NCBI GenBank assembly: GCA_025558095.1
Contig: JAIVFI010000043.1
Span: 124,001 to 188,000, forward strand
Length of the DNA: 64,000 bases
Direction: 5' to 3'
Origin: Hyaloraphidium curvatum
Taxonomy: Eukaryota > Monoblepharomycota > Hyaloraphidiomycetes > Hyaloraphidiales > Hyaloraphidiaceae
This document shows, piece after piece, positions 10,940 through 20,394 of the stretch (the stretch's first letter is position 1; each line of letters starts with the position of its first letter). The position numbers were made by a program, and so were the translations under genes. The notes under the pieces are model-generated. The model was not told where the DNA came from, made no database searches, and saw only the letters and a program-made list of their open reading frames with translations.

Positions 10940-12217
10940 CTTATAGCTTCCGAAAAAGACGCGGGTCGCAGTCCCGTCAGGGCCGATCCATGATGCAAGG
11001 AGGCTTCCACGCACGCGCCGCACCGCACTCCGCACGTCCGCGTGCGCCGGATCAGCGCTCCCCAAAGCGAACGTGGCCGCACACTTGAGACGGGCGCAGG
11101 CCGTGGGCGGATGCCCAAAAGTGGGAGGACCGCATAATCCCGACTCACTGTCGCCTTGGCAGACCCGGTCCGGTCTCGGTGGCGGCGGTCCGACGACTCC
11201 AACTGCACAAGCGCTAACAGTTATCCACTCCCGAGAATCATCGTCCAAATCCGCCACAGTTCCACCCGTCGAAAGGTCCAGGGAAGGGCACCGCCGAGGT
11301 ATCGGCGAGCGGCGGGGTAGGGAGGGAGCTCGTCAGAAGGGCAGTGGACAGACCGAGCTGGTGAAGTCGACGGAGGCCGCAGCTGCCGAGGGACCGGGTC
11401 AAGTGACGACTTGGCATTGGCAGATGCTGAACAGATGCGTGGTGGCAGAGTGGCATTGCGGCGTGACGTGATCGGAAGGGAGCGGGCGTCCATGCGGGAG
11501 CATTTTCTCCGAGCCTTTCCGGCCGATACGTCCTCAACCAAAGATCAAAGCAGCGGACCAGGCAGCAGGGCCATCACAGCTCAGCACCGAGCTCGATTGC
11601 CAGAGCTGTCGCCGTTCGCTTGCTTCGGCGATTACGTCTTGGAGGAAAGCGTACGCCATGGGACCGCAGCCCCTCGATCGGTGCACGCCTGTCAAGCCCA
11701 GAAGGCCGAGCACCAATCGTCGAGACTCTCGCATTCTGGCGGTGCGGCAAGGATGCCGCCCGGACGGAGGGCGCGCTCGGATGGTAATGATGCTGCATTG
11801 CCGCGATGCAGATCAGAGAAGGCGGCAGGGGGGACGACGGGTCGCGACGCGCGTCGCGGCAGGTTGTCTCACAGCGATCAAGGTGACGGATATGCGAATT
11901 CGAACGGTTAGGGCACGAAGCCAAGGAATGAGGAGTGCGCCGCCCCAAGAAGGAGTATTGTTGCTAGACACCCCCAAGGAGTGATGCCGTGCTGTAGGCC
12001 AGAGAGTCTGAAGCCGCACAATCTTTGCGCAGCCGCGCCCCCCGCCGGAGGCGGACTGACCGAGCCGGGCGGCCGGCAGGCCGCCCTGACGTCGCGGCGG
12101 CGCACCCCGAGGCCGGTGCCGTGGTTGGCGGTGCCCGGGAAGAAAATATAGGTTTGCCCGGGCGCAAGCCCGGGCTGCATCAACCAAAAGAGAGGCAGCA
12201 GGAGCAAAAGAAAATGG
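10940..12217. other. intergenic, no supported gene
   Basis: About 1.3 kb. Several open frames exist on both strands but none shows domain signal, consistent splice structure or conserved composition. Near 12145-12178 there is a GC-rich hairpin (GCCCGGGC repeated inversely), and next to the tRNA an A-rich stretch that reads TTTTCTTTT on the minus strand, a likely RNA polymerase III terminator. Confidence 0.45.
12207..12217 (-). terminator. RNA polymerase III terminator of tRNA-Arg(ACG)
   Basis: TTTTCTTTT on the minus strand directly after the tRNA 3' end. Confidence 0.55.
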
Positions 12218-12344
12218 CGAGTCAGGTAGGGATCGAACCTACGACCTTCTGCTAGCCGCTCCGACACCAGATTCGAATCGCAGGATACGAGTCAAGATGA
12301 TCAGAAGCCGTAGGCAGACGCTCTATCCACTGAGCTACAAACCC
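12218..12344 (-). tRNA. tRNA-Arg(ACG) with a 54-nt intron
   Basis: The minus-strand cloverleaf can be laid out: acceptor GGGTTTG/CTGACTC, D-stem GCTC/GAGC, anticodon stem TCTGC/GCAGA, anticodon ACG, variable loop AGGTC, T-stem GTAGG/CCTAC with T-loop TTCGATC, discriminator G. A 54-nt insert lies one base 3' of the anticodon, the usual position of eukaryotic tRNA introns. Oddities: acceptor pair 6-67 is U-U, and pairs 2-71 and 5-68 are G-U wobbles. The left end of an 847-bp direct repeat starts inside its T-loop. Confidence 0.75.
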
Positions 12345-13082
12345 TTCCTTCTTGAGAAAGGATGCTCTATCCAGCGAGCGGGGCCATTTGAAGCACTTTG
12401 TCTCCGTCCGCAGCCGTACCCTCCACGATGTGATGTCGTTGTGCTTCCACTTTTGGAGTGAGCTGGGGGTCGGATCCGCAGGCGGGATGGGAGTGCAATG
12501 GTGCCCGGGACAGAGAGCTGGCCGGCCCGGCAGCTCCGCCCGGGGGCGCCAGGGAGGAAGTCCCCGGCCTCTACCAAGCCAGACACGGCACCATCAGCTT
12601 CATCAAGACGCCTCAGGGCGGCCGATTCGGGCAGGATGGCGGGCCCGGCGCGTGTGCTTCGTGCGCCGCCCTCGCGGCCTCGACGCGGGCTCCCCATCGT
12701 CCCGGCGGCGTCCCGAATCGCGCTTCTTTGCCCCCGAAATGCGCTTCTGGCCAGTAGCGTCGAGTTGGGGCCGCGGTCGGGACCGGAAAAGGCCGAAACG
12801 TCGCGCTGGTGAGGCTGGCCACACCCGGACCCGCAATTCCCGTTCCCGGGGGACGCGGGGCGGCCAAAGAGAGCCCGGGCGCGAACTGCGGGATCGTTTG
12901 CGACGCGTTGCGGGCCGCCGCGAGGGGTGTTTCGCGGCGGGCCGGTCGGACGCGCGCAAGTGCAGCGCCATTCGGACTATTCGGGGGGGGGGCCGGCTCC
13001 GCGGGCCTTGGCGGTCACAATGCCCCTCCCCGCCCTAGCGGATGATCTAAAGCCCTGTAGCTCAGTGGATTAGAGCACTTGC
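12236..13082. repeat. 847-bp direct repeat, copy A
   Basis: Matches 16361-17207 with a constant offset of 4125, with no length difference and no mismatch that I found. It starts in the T-loop of tRNA-Arg(ACG) and ends at the last base of the 5' anticodon-stem strand of a tRNA-Arg(CCT)-like fragment. The interior has no supported gene; open frames in it are identical in both copies but look non-coding. Confidence 0.9.
13051..13082 (+). pseudogene. 5' fragment of tRNA-Arg(CCT)
   Basis: Acceptor 5' strand, D-arm and first anticodon-stem strand identical to the full gene at 17176-17249; unrelated sequence replaces it from anticodon-loop position 32 onward. Confidence 0.8.
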
Positions 13083-14213
13083 TGGATCACGGCCGAAGGC
13101 GTAGAGCCTCGCCCTGCGTCAGTACAGGTGTGCGAGCCATCGGCAGGGTTCAAGGCCCAGGGTTCTCGGATCCCGGTCCACGCACTCCGTCCCTGCCCAA
13201 TCCGTTCGGCAAATCATTCTCACTGATTGGTGCGGTGCGTGGTTTCGGGCCCTGTCGTCCATGGTCGGCCTCACGTGGCACGGAAGCATGGTTCACCTCG
13301 GCCAGCCGGGAGCCGGCCGTCCCTGGATGGAACTGGAAATTGCGGCGCCCAAATTGCCACCCTTGGCGGAAGCTTCGATGTGTTTTCGAAGCGAGAAGAC
13401 CGGTAAGGGACCGAGGACGAGCGGTCACTGCCTCTGCGCTGGGCCCGCCGAGTGGCCCTCCTGGCGCGCAATTCCGGGTAGCGTCGTCGCTCAATGCCCG
13501 CTTCCCGGAAGAAAACTGCTTCCCACGAACATGCAAAAGGGCGAAACACCAGAGGACCGCCGGGTTCAGTCCAGAGCGCGATGCGGCGGGCGGCCGAACC
13601 GGTCGACCCAGCGTGCCCGGCCATGCCATCGCGGCCTCTGCGCCTTGCCCCAGCGGTGTGGGAACTCCGTCCCCGCGGGATCGTGCCGCAAATGGACCGC
13701 GTCATTCACCTCAGGGGGCTGTTGCGGGCCCATGCGTGCAGGGTCGGCCTCAAGTGGCACGGAAACCGCCCAGGGGCCGGCAAGCGCGGGGCGCTCCTAG
13801 ACGGCACTGGACGCGAGAGCTACCCCTTGATGGTGTCGGCTGACACATTGGCTTCCACAGAGTTCAGAAAGTGCGTTCTCTACCATTGCAAGCCCCTGCT
13901 TGCCGAGGTGCAAGCTCCCGCCATTCTCGCCGGCCTGCTCAATGTCTTCCTTGACTTCCTTGATGAAACTGGAAACGGCTGCATCCAACCCACGGGCCTC
14001 TGTCAGCGCATCTAAGTGTGTCGAGTGCGCAAGGAGCTGTAGCGGACCGCGGACGACGTGATCCGGCGTTACTCCAGTTCTGGGAGCACCTAGCTGGCAA
14101 AATCGCCAGCCCGAAGGTTGTCGCTTCCGTGTGGAGACTGGATACATGAAGGTCGTCCCCGCCGCGGCCGTCCGCACGTCCGGAAGCTTCACGCACGAGC
14201 ATCCGAGCTCCCG
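13083..14213. other. intergenic, no supported gene
   Basis: About 1.1 kb between the repeat and the 3' end of the minus-strand membrane gene. I see open frames but no recognisable protein or RNA. Confidence 0.4.
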
Positions 14214-15805
14214 TCACGCCGCCACAACGCCCGGGCACACCGTCGACACCGGGAAGCTGATGTTAAGCCCCCTGAAGATAGTGTACAGGCCGACCCCCAG
14301 TGTGAAGAGGGTGACCCCTGCCGTCCTCACGGCCGAAAAGTCCACGAGAAAGCCCATCCACTTGCCCCGCACGTCCTCGCCGACGAACGCGGTGATCAGG
14401 TCCGCGTGTCGCCGCGCCGAGGGCGTGCCGATGCTCAGCAGCTCCACCACTGTCGATGCATACAGGAGCCGGATCTGCTCGATGCTCGAGTTCCACAGCG
14501 CGAGCAGAGCGAGGTCCCGCAGTAGGACCAGGGTGAACTCGGCAAAGATGATGGGGACCCAAATGGGCACGCACGCCTCGCCGATGAGGTAGATGATGCC
14601 GCTGCCGACAAAGAGGACGAGGATGGTGGCGTATAGGGTGCGGGGATGGGAGCTCCGTGCGAGGAAGCTGCGCCAGGTGCGCGAGAGCTCGCGGTGCAGG
14701 ATCGCGTACTGCTCGGCGGTCAGGGGATCAGTGGGGACCGCCTCCCTGTCCACCACGTTGCGCTCGCGGTGCAGGAGGTCGCGCAGGACGAGCATCACGG
14801 CGCGGCTCCGCAGCCGCTTCGCGAGGTCCATCGGAGGGTGCGAGGCAATGCTCGACGGGTAGGGGGTGGAGATCTCCTGGAAGAAGAGGTTCATGCAGAA
14901 CACGACGATGATGAAGATGGCCCAGGGCGTCGTGTAGGTGACGGGGGCAAACGTGACGATGACCGTCCAGTGAATCAAAACGTTCCCGCAGACCTCAAAA
15001 GAGAGGGCCACCGTGCCAGTGATTAGCGCCTCGCGGGCCGCAGCGTCGGCGGAATCGCCCGCGCACGATTTGAGCGGGCACGGGCAGAGGTGGTCTTGCG
15101 GGTCGTGTGCGGTGAGGGCAGAAGGACCTGATTCGAGAAGCTGGGTCCACCGGGCGACGCCGGCGTAGGGATGGCCCGAAAAGTCGCCGGCGGGGGAGGT
15201 GTTGAGCATTTCTGGACGGCACCGGTACCGCGGGTCAACAGCGGAGGCGCGGCGGCAGACGGCAACCCACCGTCCATGCCCTTCTCCGCCTTCTTGTCAC
15301 GCACGGCGGCTACCATGAGCCCAAGGAAGGTGAAGAGAAGCGCCGCGGTGGCAAAGCCGACCTGCTTGTCCGGATACGGGTGCTCCGCCCGCGGGTTCAG
15401 CAGCCACAGCGCGACGATCATTAGCACGCCGGCCACGTTCAGCAGGGAGTTGATGAGGCTGAAGAGTCGCGAAAGCCGCTGCACGCCTAGCGAGTAGGCG
15501 AGCGCGGCCGCGGCTGTTTTGTACGGCGCCACCCCTGCGCGAAAGGCCGCGTCGCTGAGCGGCTGGGCGGCGCGCAGGCCGGCGGCGCGGTCGACGGTCG
15601 CGGTCGCAGTGAGCAACGAGTACGGAATGCGGGGCTCGTTGGGGAACAGCACGACCCATTCGCGGTCGCTGAAGTCGGGCCCGCCGCGGGACGCAGGCAG
15701 CAGCGTGGCCGAGAACAACGTCGCCGTCTGCGCGCCCCCGAGGCTAGGCGCTTCGGACGACAGCGAGTCGCGCGGCTCCATGCAGATGTGCTCGTCCTCC
15801 TTCAT
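14214..15805 (-). CDS. multi-pass membrane protein of the CxCxxxxC family
   Basis: Two exons, 15271-15805 and 14214-15211, join in phase 1 across a 59-nt GTGGGT-CAG intron to give 510 residues from the ATG at 15805; in-frame ATGs at 15871, 15904 and 15928 are alternatives. Hydrophobic segments lie near residues 120-175, a CPCPLKSC motif near residue 220, two membrane segments follow, then a helical charged stretch (MDLAKRLRSRAVMLVLRDLL), two more membrane helices (LYATILVLFVG and later), a soluble helix, and a last membrane segment before a C-terminal STVCPG. Motif order and C-terminal Cys match the genes at 1472-3175 and 24745-25212, so I treat it as a paralogue. Function is unknown. It is the only gene inside the 4.1-kb unit bounded by the 847-bp repeats. 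Confidence 0.7.
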
Positions 15806-15928
15806 CGTTGGCTTTGTTGGGTGGGGGACGGACGGCGTTCTCTTCAGAAGACTCGAGCTACAGCCAGCCATGACGTAATCGGGAAACCTGGGAAAACCCC
15901 TCATCCTCGCGGCATAATCGCGAAGCAT

Positions 15929-16360
15929 TCGGATGTGGACTTAAACATTCCAAAACATTGCGAGTCCGCCGGTGCCAGCGCCTTTGACTTTGCATGTCCG
16001 GCGTCGACTCCGCTGCTTCATCCGACAGCTCACCCGCGGCCCGTGCTTCCCGACCAGGTCCGGGTCGACGAGGTGTTGCTGCGTCACGCGGTCGGTTGGA
16101 GAGCAGTCGACTAGCAACAGTGTCAGATTTAGGATATCTCTGTAACAATCTCGACCAGCCCGTGCCGCTCCGCGCCGCACCGCGGCCGGTTCTCTCTTTT
16201 ACCCCCGCGTTGCAAGCCTCGCATGGGGGTGACATAATCGGGCGCAGCATTTGCATCCGAAAAGCAGGGAAAATGCCTTGCACACCCATTGCGAAGACCC
16301 TGTCTCCTGCGTAGCAGACGCTCCCTAAAGGGACCTATCCTCAAGGGCATGCCATTCCGC
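15929..16360. other. intergenic, no supported gene
   Basis: Lies between the membrane gene 5' region and repeat copy B. It probably carries the promoter of the minus-strand membrane gene. Nothing else is supported. Confidence 0.4.
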
Positions 16361-16469
16361 AACCTACGACCTTCTGCTAGCCGCTCCGACACCAGATTCG
16401 AATCGCAGGATACGAGTCAAGATGATCAGAAGCCGTAGGCAGACGCTCTATCCACTGAGCTACAAACCC
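16361..16469 (-). pseudogene. tRNA-Arg(ACG) fragment lacking the T-loop end and 3' acceptor strand
   Basis: Identical to the tRNA at 12218-12344 from the 5' end through the intron and the first T-stem strand, then replaced by unrelated sequence, so no acceptor stem can form. Confidence 0.8.
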
Positions 16470-17207
16470 TTCCTTCTTGAGAAAGGATGCTCTATCCAGC
16501 GAGCGGGGCCATTTGAAGCACTTTGTCTCCGTCCGCAGCCGTACCCTCCACGATGTGATGTCGTTGTGCTTCCACTTTTGGAGTGAGCTGGGGGTCGGAT
16601 CCGCAGGCGGGATGGGAGTGCAATGGTGCCCGGGACAGAGAGCTGGCCGGCCCGGCAGCTCCGCCCGGGGGCGCCAGGGAGGAAGTCCCCGGCCTCTACC
16701 AAGCCAGACACGGCACCATCAGCTTCATCAAGACGCCTCAGGGCGGCCGATTCGGGCAGGATGGCGGGCCCGGCGCGTGTGCTTCGTGCGCCGCCCTCGC
16801 GGCCTCGACGCGGGCTCCCCATCGTCCCGGCGGCGTCCCGAATCGCGCTTCTTTGCCCCCGAAATGCGCTTCTGGCCAGTAGCGTCGAGTTGGGGCCGCG
16901 GTCGGGACCGGAAAAGGCCGAAACGTCGCGCTGGTGAGGCTGGCCACACCCGGACCCGCAATTCCCGTTCCCGGGGGACGCGGGGCGGCCAAAGAGAGCC
17001 CGGGCGCGAACTGCGGGATCGTTTGCGACGCGTTGCGGGCCGCCGCGAGGGGTGTTTCGCGGCGGGCCGGTCGGACGCGCGCAAGTGCAGCGCCATTCGG
17101 ACTATTCGGGGGGGGGGCCGGCTCCGCGGGCCTTGGCGGTCACAATGCCCCTCCCCGCCCTAGCGGATGATCTAAAGCCCTGTAGCTCAGTGGATTAGAG
17201 CACTTGC
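16361..17207. repeat. 847-bp direct repeat, copy B
   Basis: Same sequence as 12236-13082. Here the right end continues into a complete tRNA-Arg(CCT), while the left tRNA-Arg(ACG) is cut in the T-loop. Confidence 0.9.
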
Positions 17208-17249
17208 CTCCTAAGCAAGGGGTCCGAGGTTCGAGCCCTCGCTGGGTCG
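17176..17249 (+). tRNA. tRNA-Arg(CCT)
   Basis: Plus-strand cloverleaf: D-stem GCTC/GAGC, anticodon stem CTTGC/GCAAG with loop CTCCTAA (anticodon CCT), T-stem CGAGG/CCTCG with loop TTCGAGC, discriminator G. The acceptor AGCCCTG/CTGGGTC has a U-U at pair 6-67, as in the ACG tRNA, plus A-C at 1-72 and G-U at 2-71. No intron. A TTTT run follows about 25 nt downstream and could terminate transcription. Confidence 0.72.
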
Positions 17250-17515
17250 TTCGCCTGATGTCGCCTCGAGCGACGTCTTTTGCTCCCCGGCGGGTCTGCG
17301 GCCCGCCTGCCTCCGTTCTGACCCTCCCGGACATCGGCTCGGCCTCGCCGGGCCTCATTTCCCGCCGGAAGCCCGCTGCGCCGGGGTCCTTCGGTCCGAG
17401 CCCTCGCTGGGTCGATCGCCTGATGTCGCCTCGAGCGACGTCTTTTGCTCCCCGGCGGGCCTGCGGCCCGCCTGCCTCCGTTCTGACCCTCCCGGACATC
17501 GGCTCGGCCTCGCCG
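17232..17515. repeat. 119-bp tandem direct repeat (period 165) carrying the tRNA-Arg(CCT) 3' tail
   Basis: 17232-17350 repeats at 17397-17515 with very few differences. Each unit starts with the last 18 bases of the tRNA and continues into its 3' flank, including the TTTT run, so the second unit is a tRNA tail without a tRNA. Confidence 0.85.
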
Positions 17516-18382
17516 TTGGTTTTGCTCCCAGTGGGGGCTGCCCGGGGCTGCGCCCCGGCCAGCTGGGGCGTCCTGCCAAGCAGCAGAAGGACCGCTTCCC
17601 AGCCTTCTTTTGCGGGATCGACCTCGGGCAGCGGATCGGCGCCATCTACGGCGACTTCGACCATCTACACGCCTCGCGCTAGTGACGCAGCGCCCTCACC
17701 GGCAGGCAAACGCTTGAGTGCGCCAGGGGTCCGTCAATCCGAGCCCGTTGCTCGGTAAATGCTTTTGCTTCGAATTGCTGATCGCCCGGAGCTCAAGGAC
17801 AGGATGCCCGCTGCCGCGATAACAATCAACATCGTCCGGGACTAAGGGGCTCGTGGCCGCGGACTGTGGGCCGTAACCCCTCGGATTGGACTCGGACATC
17901 ATTTCGAGCTGATTCATATGCCGGCAAGTGATCGGCGCGTTCCGAGCGGAAGCGGTACAGCGGTGGCACAGCTCAGCGCGTCTTGCTCCAATCCGTCTTC
18001 GGCGCGCGCCGCCTCAATCCCCGGATAGGAGGTAGCTTCATCCGAAGCCACCGCGCTGCCGCCTTACCCGCGGCAGATCCCCGGTTCCCGCGCGGGAAGC
18101 CCGGAAGCCGCGGGAGAATCGCCCCGGCAGAACGTAAATCCGCCCGCGTAGCGCTGTCGACTTGCCCCCGGGCGGGAGCCCCTGTTGCATAACGCGTGCA
18201 CGCCCCGCGCCCGGAACCGCAGGATAATCTTTGGAGGTACGTACGAGCGTGCAGGCTTGGCGTGGAGGCGGCGGCGTCACCGCATCGGTTTGCTGGTTTC
18301 GGTGTTTGGTGAGAGCCCCGGCCGGCCGGAACCGCGTAAGCGCTTGCGACGATGTTCCGTCGTTTCGACATTGATCCGGCAC
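17516..18382. other. intergenic region upstream of kinase copy 2
   Basis: The right-hand part (about 18040-18382) is shared with the sequence upstream of kinase copy 1 and presumably holds the promoter. The left part shows no supported gene. Confidence 0.4.
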
Positions 18383-18391
18383 GGATATAAC
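18383..18391 (+). promoter_or_regulatory. TATA-like element of kinase copy 2
   Basis: GGATATAAC, 46-54 nt before the ATG at 18437, conserved with copy 1. Confidence 0.5.
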
Positions 18392-18436
18392 AACCGACCA
18401 CTGCTCCTCCACTCCACCCGTACATCGAACATCGAC

Positions 18437-19762
18437 ATGACCGACGCCATGAAGCCCGTGATTTTGGAACGCGCGTCGAGCTGCACGCTTTGCGACGAGA
18501 AGGACCACGCGCGCGCGCCGGCGGCCAAGCTGCCCGCGCCCTCCCCGGCCGCCGCCCCCGCCGAGGATTTTAGCGGGCCCGTCGTGCACGGCGCCGCCGG
18601 CGAGTGGGCGACCGGCCGCGTGCTCGGCGAGGGCGCGTTCGCGGCGGTGCGGCTGGCGAGGGGGAAGAGCGGCACCGCGGTGGCCAAGACGACGCCGACG
18701 TCGAACCCGCGCAACCTGCTGTTCGCCCTGCGCGAGGCCCGCGTGCTCGCACACCTGCCGCCGCACCGCAGCATCCCGCCGCTGCTGGACGTCGCCCGCT
18801 CCGGCGATGCCGTGCACGCCGTGATGGCTCGCGCTCCCGGCGAGGAGCTGTTTTCGTACGTCAACAACCAGCCCGGCGGCCTGCTCCCCGAGGCCGAGGC
18901 CCGCGTGATCGTCGCCGAGCTGCTCGAGGCACTGCGGCATTCCCACGCCCACGGCGTGCTGCACCGCGACGTGAAGCTGGACAATGTGTTCTGGGACGCC
19001 TCGACGGGCACCCTGAGCCTGATCGACTTTGGCCTCGCCACCTTCTTCGACGACCGCACGCTGCTGGACGAGTCCGTCGGCTGCATCAACTACGCCGGCC
19101 CCGGCCTGCTCCGCCTGGTCAACCAGCGCCGGCCGTACTCGCCCCGCGGCGGGCACCCGGACCTCCACGCCGTCGGCGTGCTCGCGCACGGGCTGCTGAC
19201 GGGGTACTTCCCGTTCCGCCACGAGGACCCGCTCGAGCTGCAGGCCGAGATCGCCGCGGGCCTGCCGGCGCCGGTCGAGGGCGCCAGCGGGGCCGCCAAC
19301 GCCTTCCTCGCCGCAGTGCTGGACCCCCGCAACGAGGGCAGGATCACCGCCGAATCGCTGCTCGCGCACCCCTGGCTCGCGGACCTGGCTGTGGAGCGCG
19401 CACCGATGCGCTCCGGCGTCACGATCCCGAAGCTGCCCTCGTCGGCGTTCGACGCCCGCCGCGCCGCCAAGGCCGTCGACGCCGACCTCGCCCGCATCCT
19501 GCCGGCCTACCTGGCCTCCCTGGACGCCGTTGCCGACGCCGAGTCGTCGGGTGACGAGAGCGACGCCACCCTCCGCGTGGAGCGCGCGGGATCGGACGTG
19601 AGCATGGCTTCGGTCGAGACCGCCGCCGCGGCGCTCGTTCCGGCGCAGGAGCCCGAGCCGGCGCCGGTGCACGCGCACGAGGACAAGCCGCGGAAGACGA
19701 AGCGGTTCGACCCGGCCAAGTGGTTCGGGAAAGTGAGGCGGCAGAGGGTGGCGGCCGCGTAG
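18437..19762 (+). CDS. Ser/Thr protein kinase, CAMK-like, copy 2
   Basis: Single-exon, 441 residues, nearly identical to copy 1 at 5549-6865. The same motifs are present: GEGAFAAVRL, the Lys in AVAKTT, HRDVKLDN, DFGLA, and AGP in place of APE. Differences are a handful of substitutions (for example MTDAMK versus MIDSMK at the N-terminus) and three extra residues in the acidic tail before the basic end. Because the frame, all catalytic residues and the promoter element are kept in both copies, both are probably functional. It lies upstream of, and on the same strand as, the intact mucin/lectin gene. In copy 1 the kinase instead lies downstream of the mucin remnant, so the two loci do not differ by a simple inversion. 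Confidence 0.87.
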   Translation: MTDAMKPVILERASSCTLCDEKDHARAPAAKLPAPSPAAAPAEDFSGPVVHGAAGEWATGRVLGEGAFAAVRLARGKSGTAVAKTTPTSNPRNLLFALREARVLAHLPPHRSIPPLLDVARSGDAVHAVMARAPGEELFSYVNNQPGGLLPEAEARVIVAELLEALRHSHAHGVLHRDVKLDNVFWDASTGTLSLIDFGLATFFDDRTLLDESVGCINYAGPGLLRLVNQRRPYSPRGGHPDLHAVGVLAHGLLTGYFPFRHEDPLELQAEIAAGLPAPVEGASGAANAFLAAVLDPRNEGRITAESLLAHPWLADLAVERAPMRSGVTIPKLPSSAFDARRAAKAVDADLARILPAYLASLDAVADAESSGDESDATLRVERAGSDVSMASVETAAAALVPAQEPEPAPVHAHEDKPRKTKRFDPAKWFGKVRRQRVAAA

Positions 19763-20394
19763 ATCTCTGTCGTTGATTCTCTTTGTCTGATTTGGATTAT
19801 ACCCGATGAAAGCATCTGCTTGCCTTCGAGTCCGAGTCCTCTTCCGAGTCCGATATCTGGCCAGCTGGAGCTCTCTGACGACTTGCCACGAGACTAGTGG
19901 GACGAGCGAGGGGCCTCGCTGCCGCGGACGCACGCCGGGGCTGCGGCCATGCCCGCTGCATTGTAGATTATGGGCCTGATGGACCTGCTTGATTGCCTCA
20001 AGACGTGGTCCGGACACCGATGGATGACGGCTGGAGCCGAGGGAAGGCCGGGGTACTGTTCGGCACGGAGCGCAGCGAGCCCCCCGCGGAGAGCTGGACG
20101 GGGAATGGGGGTCTTCCCTCTTGCGTGTCCCTGCCCCCGTCTCGCCCCCTCCTGCCTCTCCTACTCCCCTGGGGAAAATGGGGCCGGCGAGGGAAAGGGG
20201 CCGGCGCGCGCCGAACCCCGCCCGGGGGCTGGTGACGCTGATGGCGAAAGCGCTGGCGCGAACCCGCCCACACCCCGCCCGAGGGGGACCGCCGCCGCGC
20301 CCCGCACCGCCGCACTCAGCAGCGCGGTGTGTTTGCGGCGGGCAGTGCGTGCGCGGCGAGAGGGCGGCGGGCAGCGCGCGCCGACACCGCCGCG
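19763..20394. other. spacer between kinase copy 2 and the mucin gene
   Basis: The first ~100 bp are the shared kinase 3' flank. The rest is GC-rich and presumably carries the mucin gene promoter. No supported gene. Confidence 0.4.

Larger units (their letters stand above)
18030..19870. repeat. duplicated kinase segment, inverted relative to about 5450-7270
   Basis: The kinase gene plus roughly 0.4 kb upstream and 0.1 kb downstream are shared between the two loci in opposite orientations; exact edges need alignment. Confidence 0.7.

Noticed and set aside
12250-12305. A second tRNA inside the tRNA-Arg(ACG) intron because of a TTCGAATC stretch
   Set aside because: No matching acceptor or D-arm can be drawn.
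12352-13038. Identical open frames in the two 847-bp repeats as a mobile-element protein
   Set aside because: Low-complexity Arg/Gly/Ser translation, no motif, and equally open alternative frames; identity follows from DNA duplication alone.
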